Assembly: GCF_025685565.1 (NCBI RefSeq)
Contig: NZ_JAGSYE010000003.1
Location: 248,001-312,000, forward strand
Direction of reading: 5' to 3'
From: Granulicella aggregans
Lineage (GTDB): Bacteria; Acidobacteriota; Terriglobia; Terriglobales; Acidobacteriaceae
Length of the DNA: 64,000 nt
A program made the translations under genes and the position numbers. Under the pieces are notes generated by a model. That model did no database searches, was not told where the DNA came from, and was given only the letters and a program-made list of their open reading frames with translations. Below, one piece after another: positions 43,198 to 52,072 of the stretch (position 1 is its first letter; each line of letters opens with the position of its first letter).

Positions 43198-44612
43198 TGC
43201 TTTCCGCCCGTAATTCTCGTTCTCTTGTTTGTCATTCCCGCTCTTGTGTTTGTCATTCCCGAAGGGAATCTGCTTCTTCTTTTGCTGTTGCCCTTGCCTT
43301 CGTCTTTGCCCTTCTCATCCCCACCACAGCCGCCCACGCCCAGGCCCGCATGGTCGACACCACACCACCCACCGGCATCACCGCCATCATCCACGGCAAG
43401 CTCCTCACCGTCACCCACGGCACCCTCGAAGACGGCACCCTCCTGCTGCAGTCCGGCAAGATCCTCGCCGTAGGCCCCGCCGCATCCGTCAAAGTCCCCA
43501 CCGGCGCAACCATCGTCGACGCCCACGGCCTCACCGTATACCCAGGCCTCATCGCCTCTGAATCCACCCTCGGCCTCAGCGAGATCGCCTCCGACGACGT
43601 CAACAACGACCTCGTCGAGACCAGCGAAGAGATCTTCCCCAACATGCACGTCTACGACGCCTTCCACGCCGAGACCGAGCACATCCCCATCGCCCGATTC
43701 AACGGCATCACCAACGCCATCGTCGCTCCCATCGACACCGATACGATGCCTGGTCAATCGATGTTCATCCAGCTCGCAGGCCGCGATCGCGACGCCATGA
43801 TCCTCACAAAAGACATAGCGCTCCCGATGAACTTCGGCGCAAACCCCAAACGCAAGGACAAGTTCCCATCGACCCGCATGGGCGAGATCACGCAGCTCCG
43901 CCAGGCCCTCATCGACGCCACCGAATACATGCAGAACAAAGATGCCGCCGCAAAGAAATCCGGAGCGAAAGACAGCAAAGACAAGAAGTCCGACCCACCC
44001 AAGTTCGACCTGAAGAACGAAGCCCTCATCCCTTACCTCAAGGGCCAGAAGCCCGTTATCGTCACCGCTGACGAAGGCCATGACATCGAAGTCGCCTACG
44101 CACTCGCGCAGGAGTTCCACCTCAAGATCGTCCTCGCGCACGTCACCCACAGCCAGGAGATCCTCGACAAGATCGCCGCCTGGCATGTGCCCGTCATGTT
44201 CGGCCCCATCTATGAGTTCCCCCACGCCAACGAGCGCTTCGATGCTGTCTACACCCTGCCCGCCGAACTGACGAAGCGGGGCGTAAAGGTCACGCTCCTC
44301 CCCGGCGACTCCGGCGGGGCAGGCAGCGCGCAGTCTCTACGCAACCTTCCCTACGTGGCCGGCATGGCCGTAGCCTACGGCATGCCCTACGACGACGCGC
44401 TGAAGTCCATCACCCTCTACCCAGCAGAGATCTGGGGCATGGCAGACAAGCTGGGCTCACTCGACGTGGGGAAGACCGCCAACATCGTCATCGCCAACGG
44501 CGACCCACTCGACGTCCGCACCGACGTGAAGCAGGTCTTCATCGATGGCGTCTCCATTCCCATGGAGACCCGCCAAACCCGCCTCCGCGACGAATACATG
44601 CCAAAGAAATGA
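43197..44612 (+). CDS. Amidohydrolase-like protein lacking the HxH site (second of a pair)
   Basis: 471 residues; start ATG 43197 follows GGAGG and overlaps the previous stop. The N-terminus is a long signal peptide whose n-region, about residues 10-31 (VCHSRSCVCHSRRESA), is encoded by a family E repeat; the hydrophobic part is AVALAFVFALLIPTTAAHAQ. The fold matches amidohydrolases at both ends (HGKLLTVTHGTLEDG and VGKTANIVIANGDPLDV). Where an H-x-H is expected it reads YPGLIASESTLG, so the usual metal site is incomplete. It may act with the first protein. Confidence 0.85.
   Translation: MLSARNSRSLVCHSRSCVCHSRRESASSFAVALAFVFALLIPTTAAHAQARMVDTTPPTGITAIIHGKLLTVTHGTLEDGTLLLQSGKILAVGPAASVKVPTGATIVDAHGLTVYPGLIASESTLGLSEIASDDVNNDLVETSEEIFPNMHVYDAFHAETEHIPIARFNGITNAIVAPIDTDTMPGQSMFIQLAGRDRDAMILTKDIALPMNFGANPKRKDKFPSTRMGEITQLRQALIDATEYMQNKDAAAKKSGAKDSKDKKSDPPKFDLKNEALIPYLKGQKPVIVTADEGHDIEVAYALAQEFHLKIVLAHVTHSQEILDKIAAWHVPVMFGPIYEFPHANERFDAVYTLPAELTKRGVKVTLLPGDSGGAGSAQSLRNLPYVAGMAVAYGMPYDDALKSITLYPAEIWGMADKLGSLDVGKTANIVIANGDPLDVRTDVKQVFIDGVSIPMETRQTRLRDEYMPKK
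43226..43290 (+). repeat. Family E repeat inside a signal-peptide coding region
   Basis: TTTGTCATTCCCG occurs twice, the second copy continuing AAGGGAATCTGCTTCTTC, all in frame within the gene starting at 43197. Confidence 0.85.
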
Positions 44613-44692
44613 CCTGCGGATCGCAAAACGTGCAGCATTGCAATGAGCAAGCCGGATCGGGCTTGCAAGCATTACGAGTAAAAGTAATATCC

Positions 44693-44790
44693 GTCATCCT
44701 GAGCGAAGCAGTTCGCGGCTTCATCGCGAACTGCGTAGTCGAAGGACCCCGATAGAGCTGACATCACCCAAGCCGCTCGAACCTTTCAAC
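44693..44790 (+). repeat. Interspersed repeat, family B, full length
   Basis: GTCATCCTGAGCGAA, arms GCAGTTCGCG / CGCGAACTGC around GCTTCAT, GTAGTCGAAGGACCCCGATA, and the complete tail ending CGCTCGAACCTTTCAAC. This is the clearest full-length copy. Confidence 0.92.
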
Positions 44791-44817
44791 CCCCATACCT
44801 CACGAAACGGGTCATCC

Positions 44818-47800
44818 ATGAAGCCTCTGCTCCTCGTCGCCGCACTCCTCAGCACCTCCGCCTTCGCTCAGAGCACCCTCAACGACACCTTCGCCCGCGA
44901 CCCTCACCAGCCCATCGACGACGCCTACACCGCGAAGATCCACGAGTACACCACCGACCCGCACTTCACCTCGCACCTGGTCGACTACCTCCCCGCTTCG
45001 AAGACCGTGCCCACCCCGGAAAAAGTCCTCGGCAACATCGCCGGCGCGCCCGACATGCTCCCCTACGCCGAAGACGTCTACAAGTACATGCGCCTGCTTG
45101 AAGCCTCCAGCCCGCGCGTGAAGGTCACCACCATCGGCCACTCCGAAGAGGGCCGCGAGATGATCGCCGTTGCCGTAGCCGACGAAGCTCTGCTGAAGAC
45201 CTACAAAGAAAACGAAGCCCGCCTGGCCAAGCTAGCCGACCCGCGCACCATCGGCCTTGACGACGCCAAAGCCAAGCCGCTCATCGACGCCTCCTACCCC
45301 GTCTACTACATCACCGGCACCATCCACTCGCCCGAGACCGGCGCGCCAACAGCGTTGATGGAACTCGCCTATCGCCTCGCCGTCGACGACTCCCCCTACA
45401 TCAAGTACATCCGCTCCCACATGGTGGTCCTCATCACGCCCGTCGTCGAAGTCGATGGCCGCGACCGCATGGTCGATCTCTACAGGTGGCACAAGGCCCA
45501 CCCCGGCCAGATCTACCCCCGCCTGCCTTATTGGGGACACTATGTGGCCCATGACAATAACCGCGACGCCATGGGTATGACGCTCAACCTCACGCGCAAC
45601 GTCCTCAACGCCTACATCGACAACCACGCCCAGGTCCTGCACGACCTCCACGAGTCGGTTCCCTTCCTCTACGACAACACCGTAGGCGACGGCCCCTACA
45701 ACGCCTGGATCGACCCCCTCCTCGCCGACGAGTGGGCCGACCTCGCCTGGAACAACGTCGCCCAGATGCAGTCCTTCGCCATGCCCGGCGTCTTTACCCA
45801 CGGCGACTTCGACACCTGGAGCCCCGGCTACCTTATGTTCCTCGCCGGGTTACACAATGGCATCAGCCGCCTCTACGAGACCTTCGGCAACGGCGGCGCG
45901 GACACCGAAAAGCGCATCCTCGACCCCGAAGAATACAGCCGCACCTGGTACCGCCAGAACCCGCCCCAACCAGTCGTCACCTGGTCGCAGCGCGATAACA
46001 ACAACTACGAAGAGTCCGCGCTCCTCTCGACCATCAGCTACTTCTCGCACAACACCCATCACTTCCTCGAGAACTACTACCTCAAGAGCAAGCGCAGCGT
46101 CCTCAAGCCCACCATCGAAGGCCCATCCGCCTACATCCTTCCTGCCTCGCCGGAAGAGCTCAATCGCCAGCTCCAGCTTCTCAGCGTCATGCAACTCCAG
46201 CACGTAGAGATCAGCCAACTCAGCGAGCCTGTCACCGTCGCCGTTCCTGTCTCGAAGAAGTCTGAAAAGCCCTCAAACAAGACCGAAGAGAAACCAGAAG
46301 AAAAGCCGGAAGCTGACACGCACAACAAGACCGAAGAAAAGACCTTCCCTGCCGGCAGCTACGTCATCCGCCTCGACCAGCCCTACTCCCGCATCGCCGA
46401 CGCTCTACTGGACAAGCAGTACTGGGCACCCGACGACCCGCAGAAGCACCCTTACGATGACACCGGCTGGAGCTTCTCCCAGCTCTTCAACGTCAAGAGC
46501 TTCCGCGTCGTAGATCCCGTCATCCTCAAGTCGAAGATGTCCTCCGTCACCGACCTAAGCGCCGCCGCAGGAAATGTAACCGGCACCGGCACAATCTACG
46601 CCATCGCCAACACCGGCCAGACCAGCCTCCTGGCACTGCTCTACGCCGCCAAGTCCGCACACGTCGAAAGCACCGAAAAGTCCTTCGATTCCGAAGGCCA
46701 CTCCTTCCCCGCAGGTTCACTTCTCATCTCTAGCACAAGCGACACCGACCTCTCCCCGATCCTCAAGAAGCTCTCGCTCAACGCCACAAAGCTCGCCGAT
46801 AAACCCAGCGTCGCGACCCATCCCGTCGCCGCTCCTCGCGTGGCCTTCATGCACACCTGGCTCGGTACTCAGACCGAAGGCTGGTGGCGTCTCGCCTTCG
46901 ACAAGGCCGGCGTCCCCTTCAGCTACATCAACACGCAAACCGTCTCCGCCGAAGAAGACCTCCGCGGCAAATACGACGTCATCGTCTTCGCCCCCGTAGG
47001 CCGCGCCTCCGCACAACAGATCATCGACGGCGTCCCCATCAACTCAGCCACCAACCCCATGCCATGGCAGAAGACCGACCTGACGCCCAACATGGGCCTG
47101 CTAGATTCCACCGCCGACATGCGCCCAGGCCTCGGCTACACCGGCCTCGCACACCTCAAGGACTTCGTCGCCAAGGGCGGCCTCCTCATCACCTGCGAAG
47201 ACACCGCCCAATTCGCCGCCGAGACCGGCCTCGCCCCCGGCGTCAGCATCGCGTCGACGAACGACGTCCGCGTCACCGGCACCGTCCTCTCCAGCGTCTT
47301 CGTCTCCACCTCCAGCCCCATCGCCTATGGCTACGGAAAGACACTCCCGGTCATGAGCGCCAACGGCATGGCCTTCAACGTCAGCAACACCTACGGCCGC
47401 GCCGGTGGCCGCACACTCTTCGACCCCTACGAAAGCCGCCCCACCGGTCGCGGCGGCCCCGACGAGTCCGACACCGTGCAGGGCCGTGTCACGGTCGACC
47501 CCGTCATCCTGCCCAAGCAGCAGCCCTGGCAACCACGACCGCTCAACGAAGAGCAGATGCGCAACAACCCGCAGCTCATCCCTGCCGCCCAGCGCCCCGA
47601 GGTCATCCTCCGCTTCAACGACGGCAAGAATCTCCTGCTCTCCGGTCTGCTCGACAAATCAGGCTCCATCGCAGAACGGGCCATCGTCATCGACGCTCAC
47701 CTTGGCACCGGGAACGTCCTTCTCTTTGCCAACAACCCCGTCTACCGTGGCGAAACCATCGGCAGCTACAACCTCGTCTTCAACGCCATCATGAACTTCG

Positions 47801-47826
47801 ACCACCTCAACACACCAGCAAAGTAG
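44818..47826 (+). CDS. Secreted M14-family zinc carboxypeptidase-like protein
   Basis: 1002 residues with a signal peptide (KPLLLVAALLSTSAFAQ). The M14 zinc motif H-x-x-E is in TGTIHSPETGAPTAL near residue 170, with AHDNNRDAMGMTL further on supplying a conserved region. The C-terminal half is not peptidase: after a Glu/Lys-rich linker there is a flavodoxin/glutamine-amidotransferase-like segment (AFMHTWLGTQTEGWWRLAFD). It follows the amidohydrolase pair on the same strand, after a family B repeat; together they may degrade and process exported peptides. Confidence 0.88.
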   Translation: MKPLLLVAALLSTSAFAQSTLNDTFARDPHQPIDDAYTAKIHEYTTDPHFTSHLVDYLPASKTVPTPEKVLGNIAGAPDMLPYAEDVYKYMRLLEASSPRVKVTTIGHSEEGREMIAVAVADEALLKTYKENEARLAKLADPRTIGLDDAKAKPLIDASYPVYYITGTIHSPETGAPTALMELAYRLAVDDSPYIKYIRSHMVVLITPVVEVDGRDRMVDLYRWHKAHPGQIYPRLPYWGHYVAHDNNRDAMGMTLNLTRNVLNAYIDNHAQVLHDLHESVPFLYDNTVGDGPYNAWIDPLLADEWADLAWNNVAQMQSFAMPGVFTHGDFDTWSPGYLMFLAGLHNGISRLYETFGNGGADTEKRILDPEEYSRTWYRQNPPQPVVTWSQRDNNNYEESALLSTISYFSHNTHHFLENYYLKSKRSVLKPTIEGPSAYILPASPEELNRQLQLLSVMQLQHVEISQLSEPVTVAVPVSKKSEKPSNKTEEKPEEKPEADTHNKTEEKTFPAGSYVIRLDQPYSRIADALLDKQYWAPDDPQKHPYDDTGWSFSQLFNVKSFRVVDPVILKSKMSSVTDLSAAAGNVTGTGTIYAIANTGQTSLLALLYAAKSAHVESTEKSFDSEGHSFPAGSLLISSTSDTDLSPILKKLSLNATKLADKPSVATHPVAAPRVAFMHTWLGTQTEGWWRLAFDKAGVPFSYINTQTVSAEEDLRGKYDVIVFAPVGRASAQQIIDGVPINSATNPMPWQKTDLTPNMGLLDSTADMRPGLGYTGLAHLKDFVAKGGLLITCEDTAQFAAETGLAPGVSIASTNDVRVTGTVLSSVFVSTSSPIAYGYGKTLPVMSANGMAFNVSNTYGRAGGRTLFDPYESRPTGRGGPDESDTVQGRVTVDPVILPKQQPWQPRPLNEEQMRNNPQLIPAAQRPEVILRFNDGKNLLLSGLLDKSGSIAERAIVIDAHLGTGNVLLFANNPVYRGETIGSYNLVFNAIMNFDHLNTPAK

Positions 47827-47841
47827 CCTCGCCGCAAGTCC

Positions 47842-47879
47842 GGGTGCCCCATCCATCGCGCCTTATGCGATGGATGGGT
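47842..47879 (+). repeat. Interspersed repeat, family C
   Basis: GGGTGCCCCATCCATCGC, GCCTTAT, GCGATGGATGGGT. Confidence 0.85.
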
Positions 47880-47941
47880 AAACCACCACGGAACTCCTGC
47901 AAGGTCATCCCCGTACTACCCACAAATACGGGAGACCACAC

Positions 47942-48283
47942 ATGCCCCTCAAAATCACCCTCGGCATCACCGGCACAATCTTCCTTCTGCTCGCCTACCC
48001 GATGATCCTCTTCATCCGCCAGGAGCCAGCGCTCTCCATGATGCTGAGCCTTTACGTCACGCTCGGCGTCTTCCTTCTGCTTGCCATCCGCAATCCCTCC
48101 GCGCATCGTAGCCTCATAGCCTTCACCGCATGGTCCAGCCTCGCCCACGCTGCCCTGATGGCCACCCAGGCCATGCGCGACATGATCGCCCATCGCGAAC
48201 TCATCGGCGTAGCCGTCCTTGCCCTTATCGGCATAGTCCTTATCGCCCTAGCCCCGGCCAAACTGTCTACCCCAACCCCATAA
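47942..48283 (+). CDS. Small four-helix membrane protein (DUF6632-like)
   Basis: 113 residues with four hydrophobic spans: ITLGITGTIFLLLAYPMILF, LYVTLGVFLLLAI, TAWSSLAHAALMATQAM and LIGVAVLALIGIVLIAL. The pattern resembles DUF6632 proteins of unknown function. The start is preceded by GGGAG. Confidence 0.75.
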   Translation: MPLKITLGITGTIFLLLAYPMILFIRQEPALSMMLSLYVTLGVFLLLAIRNPSAHRSLIAFTAWSSLAHAALMATQAMRDMIAHRELIGVAVLALIGIVLIALAPAKLSTPTP

Positions 48284-48287
48284 AACC

Positions 48288-48342
48288 GGGTGCCCCAAAT
48301 CTCGCGTGGGAGATGTGGGACATTCGTGCGAAGCACGAACCC
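48288..48342 (+). repeat. Interspersed repeat, family C, with tail hairpin
   Basis: GGGTGCCCCAAATCTCGC, GTGGGAGATGTGGG, then ACATTCGTGCGAAGCACGAA. It ends four bases before the stop of hyuB. Confidence 0.85.
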
Positions 48343-48345
48343 CTT

Positions 48346-49929
48346 TCACCCCACCGAGCCCCACCCACCCCCACCGGGCGACTCCACCCGCACAACGTCT
48401 CCCGCCTTGACCGCCACTGAGCACTTCCCCGGCAGCTCCTTAGTCTCATCCCCAGACACCAGCGAAGACCTTCCCAGCGACCCCGCATCGCCGCCCTTCA
48501 GCCCATACGGCGCGAAGACGCGACGGTCCGCCAGCAGCGTCACCTGCGCCTCTCCCAGCATCTCGATCTCCCGCACGATCCCATCGCCACCGCAAAACTC
48601 GCCCGCCCCGCCCGATCCGTCCCGATAGCCATACCGCCGCACGCGCAGCGGATACGCATACTCCAGCGCCTCCACCGGCGTGTTCAACGAGTTCGTCATG
48701 TGCGTATGAATCCCCGAGACCCCATCCGCTCCGGGCCGCGCTCCCATCCCTCCCGCAATCGTCTCGTAGTACGCAAAGCTCCGTCCGTTACGCGGATCAA
48801 CTCCGCCAATCGTCAGATTATTCATCGTCCCCGAACTAGCGGCAGGAATCCTCTTCGGCATCGCCTGCGCCAGTGCCCGCAACAACACATCGACGATCCT
48901 CTGCGAAGTCTCAACGTTCCCGCCTGCCACCGGCGCCGGCAGCATCGCATTCACTATCGATCCCTCGGGCGCAATCACTTTCACCGGCCGCATCAACCCT
49001 GCTGTCGCCGGCGCGTCCTCAGCCAGCAGACACCGAAAGACGTAGTACACCGCCGAGTACGTGATCGCGTACACCGCATTGATGCTGCTCCGAACTTGCG
49101 CGCTCGATCCCGCAAAGTCCACCGTCACGGCCCGCGCCTCCGCATCGAACGTCACTTCTACCGCAATCCGTATTGGCTCATCCTCAAACCCATCGCTGTC
49201 GAGAAAGTCCTCCGCCTCATATCTCCCCGACGGCACCTTCGCGATCTCCGCCCGCATCAGTTCTTCCGAGTAATCGAGCAGCCCCCGCATCAACTCCCGC
49301 AGCCGCGCTACGCCATGCTTGGCGATCAACTCGCCGACCCGCTCGGCCCCGACGCGGCAAGCCCCAATCTGACTCATCAGATCGCCCTCGCGTTCCATCG
49401 GCGTCCGCACGTTGGACAGGATGATCGCCATCACATCACGCACCACCTCGCCGCCTCGCACAATCCGCACCGGCGGAATCCGCAAACCCTCCTGGTAGAT
49501 CTCCCGGCAAAGCCCCATCGAGCCCGGATAAATCCCGCCCACATCCGCATGGTGTGCCCGCGCCGCAACATACATCATCGGCGCAGTTTCGCCCTCAACA
49601 AACACCGGCAGCACCATCGTCAGATCCGGAAGATGCGTTCCTCCCGCATAGGGATCGTTCAACACCACCACATCCCCCGGCCCCATCGCTACCGCATCGA
49701 TCGCTGCCCGCACCGACATCGGCATCGACCCCAGATGCACCGGCATATGGTCGCCCATCGCCACCACGGCCCCATCACCATCGAAGACCGCGCAAGAGTA
49801 GTCCCGCCGCTCCTTGATATTCGGCGAGAACGAAGTACGCCGCAGCACCGCACCCATCTCCTCGGCCACCGAGTGCGTTGCGCTCTTGAACACCGCCAGT
49901 TCGACCGGATCGATCTTGTTGTAGATCAT
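48346..49929 (-). CDS. hyuB: Hydantoinase B / 5-oxoprolinase beta-type subunit
   Basis: Second subunit of an ATP-dependent hydantoinase/oxoprolinase-type enzyme, 527 residues. It begins KIDPVELAVFKSATHSVAEEM as the family does, with RRDYSCAVFDGDGAVVAMGD and the NDPYAGGTHLPDLT motif. The Gly-rich C-terminus ends SPGGGGWG. It overlaps hyuA by four bases. Whether the substrate is 5-oxoproline, hydantoin or another lactam cannot be read from the sequence. Confidence 0.93.
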   Translation of the reverse strand: MIYNKIDPVELAVFKSATHSVAEEMGAVLRRTSFSPNIKERRDYSCAVFDGDGAVVAMGDHMPVHLGSMPMSVRAAIDAVAMGPGDVVVLNDPYAGGTHLPDLTMVLPVFVEGETAPMMYVAARAHHADVGGIYPGSMGLCREIYQEGLRIPPVRIVRGGEVVRDVMAIILSNVRTPMEREGDLMSQIGACRVGAERVGELIAKHGVARLRELMRGLLDYSEELMRAEIAKVPSGRYEAEDFLDSDGFEDEPIRIAVEVTFDAEARAVTVDFAGSSAQVRSSINAVYAITYSAVYYVFRCLLAEDAPATAGLMRPVKVIAPEGSIVNAMLPAPVAGGNVETSQRIVDVLLRALAQAMPKRIPAASSGTMNNLTIGGVDPRNGRSFAYYETIAGGMGARPGADGVSGIHTHMTNSLNTPVEALEYAYPLRVRRYGYRDGSGGAGEFCGGDGIVREIEMLGEAQVTLLADRRVFAPYGLKGGDAGSLGRSSLVSGDETKELPGKCSVAVKAGDVVRVESPGGGGWGSVG

Positions 49930-51902
49930 GGCTGTACCTCAATCACGACGTTGCCGAACTTATCTATATGCGCCTCGCATCCTCGCGGCATTACGGTCGT
50001 CGCGCTGTACTCCGTAATCAGCGCAGGCCCCATGAAGCGATCCCCTGCCCGGAGCGAAGCACGGTCGTACACGTTACTCTCCAACCACTCACCATCGAAG
50101 AAGATCGGTCGCGACTTCACCACCGCCTGCGAACCATCTCCATCCCGCACCTCGCTCACAGGCAAATCGATCGCCTCACTCCGAGCCGTCATCCGCACTC
50201 TGACCGTCACCGCATCCACCGCCCTCGCCTGATCCGCATACCCAAATCGTTTCTTATGCAGAGCATGAAAAGCCTGCATCATCCCCTCACCCGCTGCCAC
50301 ATTCAACTCATATCCCTGTCCCAAATACCGCAGATCGACGGACCGTTCACTCTCGCCAACTAATCGCTCCTCTCGGAACTCCGCCGCAGCCTTCGCCTCA
50401 AGCGAATCAAAATGTAACTTCAATCGTTGCAAATCAAAATCGCCCGATATCGCAGACATCACCGTTCGCGAATAATCCCGCACCACGTCCGCCATCAGAA
50501 TCCCCAGCGCCGACAGCGCTCCCGGCATCACCGGCACCAGCACCCTTGGAATCCTCAACGCCTTTGCAAGCGCGCACGCATGGAGCGGCCCCGCCCCGCC
50601 GAACGCCACCAGCGTAAACTCTCGCGGGTCGTATCCACGCTCGACAGAGATCATGCGGATTGCTTTCTCCATAGCAGCCTCGGCCAGCCGAACGATCCCT
50701 GCGGCATACTTCTCTACGCCAAGTGCTTCACACTCCCGCCCCATCCACTCCCGCGCCCGCTCCAGATCGAGCCTCACGGCACCGCCCAGGAACAGCTCCG
50801 CATCGAGCCGCCCCAGCACAAGATTCGCATCCGTCACCGTAGCCCGCTCGCCCTTGCCGTAACAGATCGGCCCCGGCACCGCACCCGCAGACTCCGGCCC
50901 CACATGCATCACCCCGCCCGCATCGAACCGCGCCAGCGACCCTCCGCCCGCGCCCACCGTATGAATATCGAGCATCGGCACGCTCACCGGCAGCTCGGAA
51001 ACGATCGCTTCGTTCGTCGTCCTCGGCCCGGCTTCATCGATCAAACAAACATCGGTGGAAGTCCCACCCATATCGAACCCGATGATCTTTGAAAATCCCG
51101 CAGCCCGCGCCACCCGCCAAGCTCCCATCACCCCGCCTGCCGGCCCCGAGAGTACCGTCCTCACTGGCTCCCGCGCCGCCAGCCGAGCCGGCACGATCCC
51201 TCCTGAAGACTGCATCACACCGAGCGAAGCCCCGGGAAATCTCTCGCCCAGACCCACTTCAAGCGCCGTCAGATACCCGCTCATCTTCGGCGCGAGATAC
51301 GCATTCACGACCACCGTCGCGCCACGCTCATACTCGCGAAACTCCGGCAGAATCTCATGCGAGACCGACACCGGCACGCCAAGTTCCTTCAGCGCCTCAG
51401 CCACTGCCCGCTCATTCACCGGGTTCGCAAACCCGAACAGCAGCGACACCGCGACCGCCTCCGCGCCGCTCGCCTTGATCTTCTCTATCAACTCCCGCAA
51501 CTCCGCATCGGTCGGCGACCGCAGCACCAAGCCCTCCGCCGTCACCCGCTCGTTCACTCCGAACCGCAGTTCCTTCGGAACGACACAAGGCAGTGGCGAC
51601 CGCATCCAGTCGTAAAGGCTCGGCCGAGCCTGCCGCCCAATCGCGATCACATCTTCGAACCCCGACGTCGCCACATAAGCCACCCGGGCCCCTTTGCGCT
51701 CGAGCATCGCATTGGTCCCCACCGTCGTCCCATGCCGCACCTCCGGCACCGAACCTGACTCACCCACCGCAGCGACCACGGCCGCAAGCACCGCATCCCC
51801 AGGCCGTTCCGGCGTCGAGAACATCTTCAACACCTTCAGCACTCTGTCCTCTACATAGACGCAATCCGTAAACGTCCCTCCGCTATCGATCGCAACCCGC
51901 AT
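49926..51902 (-). CDS. hyuA: Hydantoinase A / 5-oxoprolinase alpha-type subunit
   Basis: ATP-binding subunit, 658 residues, of the ASKHA-fold hydantoinase A family. Phosphate-binding motifs are AIDSGGTFTDCV at the N-terminus and IIGFDMGGTSTDVCLIDE in the middle; HGTTVGTNAMLERKG and VAFGGAGPLHACALA are also typical. It forms a two-gene operon with hyuB on the minus strand. Confidence 0.94.
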   Translation of the reverse strand: MRVAIDSGGTFTDCVYVEDRVLKVLKMFSTPERPGDAVLAAVVAAVGESGSVPEVRHGTTVGTNAMLERKGARVAYVATSGFEDVIAIGRQARPSLYDWMRSPLPCVVPKELRFGVNERVTAEGLVLRSPTDAELRELIEKIKASGAEAVAVSLLFGFANPVNERAVAEALKELGVPVSVSHEILPEFREYERGATVVVNAYLAPKMSGYLTALEVGLGERFPGASLGVMQSSGGIVPARLAAREPVRTVLSGPAGGVMGAWRVARAAGFSKIIGFDMGGTSTDVCLIDEAGPRTTNEAIVSELPVSVPMLDIHTVGAGGGSLARFDAGGVMHVGPESAGAVPGPICYGKGERATVTDANLVLGRLDAELFLGGAVRLDLERAREWMGRECEALGVEKYAAGIVRLAEAAMEKAIRMISVERGYDPREFTLVAFGGAGPLHACALAKALRIPRVLVPVMPGALSALGILMADVVRDYSRTVMSAISGDFDLQRLKLHFDSLEAKAAAEFREERLVGESERSVDLRYLGQGYELNVAAGEGMMQAFHALHKKRFGYADQARAVDAVTVRVRMTARSEAIDLPVSEVRDGDGSQAVVKSRPIFFDGEWLESNVYDRASLRAGDRFMGPALITEYSATTVMPRGCEAHIDKFGNVVIEVQP

Positions 51903-51920
51903 CCCACCAGCCTAAACTTC

Positions 51921-51950
51921 TTTGTCATTCCCGAAGGGAATCTGCTTCTG
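51921..51950 (+). repeat. Interspersed repeat, family E, short
   Basis: TTTGTCATTCCCGAAGGGAA then TCTGCTTCTG. Confidence 0.8.
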
Positions 51951-51970
51951 CTCTTCGGGCGCCGGACACT

Positions 51971-52035
51971 GGGTGCCCCATCCATCGCGCCTTTGTTTTT
52001 GGCGATGGGTGGGACATTCGTGCGAAGCACGAACC
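51971..52035 (+). repeat. Interspersed repeat, family C, with tail hairpin
   Basis: GGGTGCCCCATCCATCGC, GGCGATGGGTGGGACATTCG, and the perfect tail hairpin TTCGTGCGAAGCACGAA. It sits between divergent hyuA and the MFS gene. Confidence 0.88.
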
Positions 52036-52072
52036 GCTCCCGCCCACTCATCCGTTACCATCCCCATATCCC

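Noticed and set aside
46884-48005. Long frame overlapping the M14 peptidase
   Set aside because: Arg/His-rich shadow of the peptidase coding frame.
48700-50232. 510-codon plus frame opposite hyuB/hyuA
   Set aside because: Antisense to two well-supported genes; Arg/His-rich composition.
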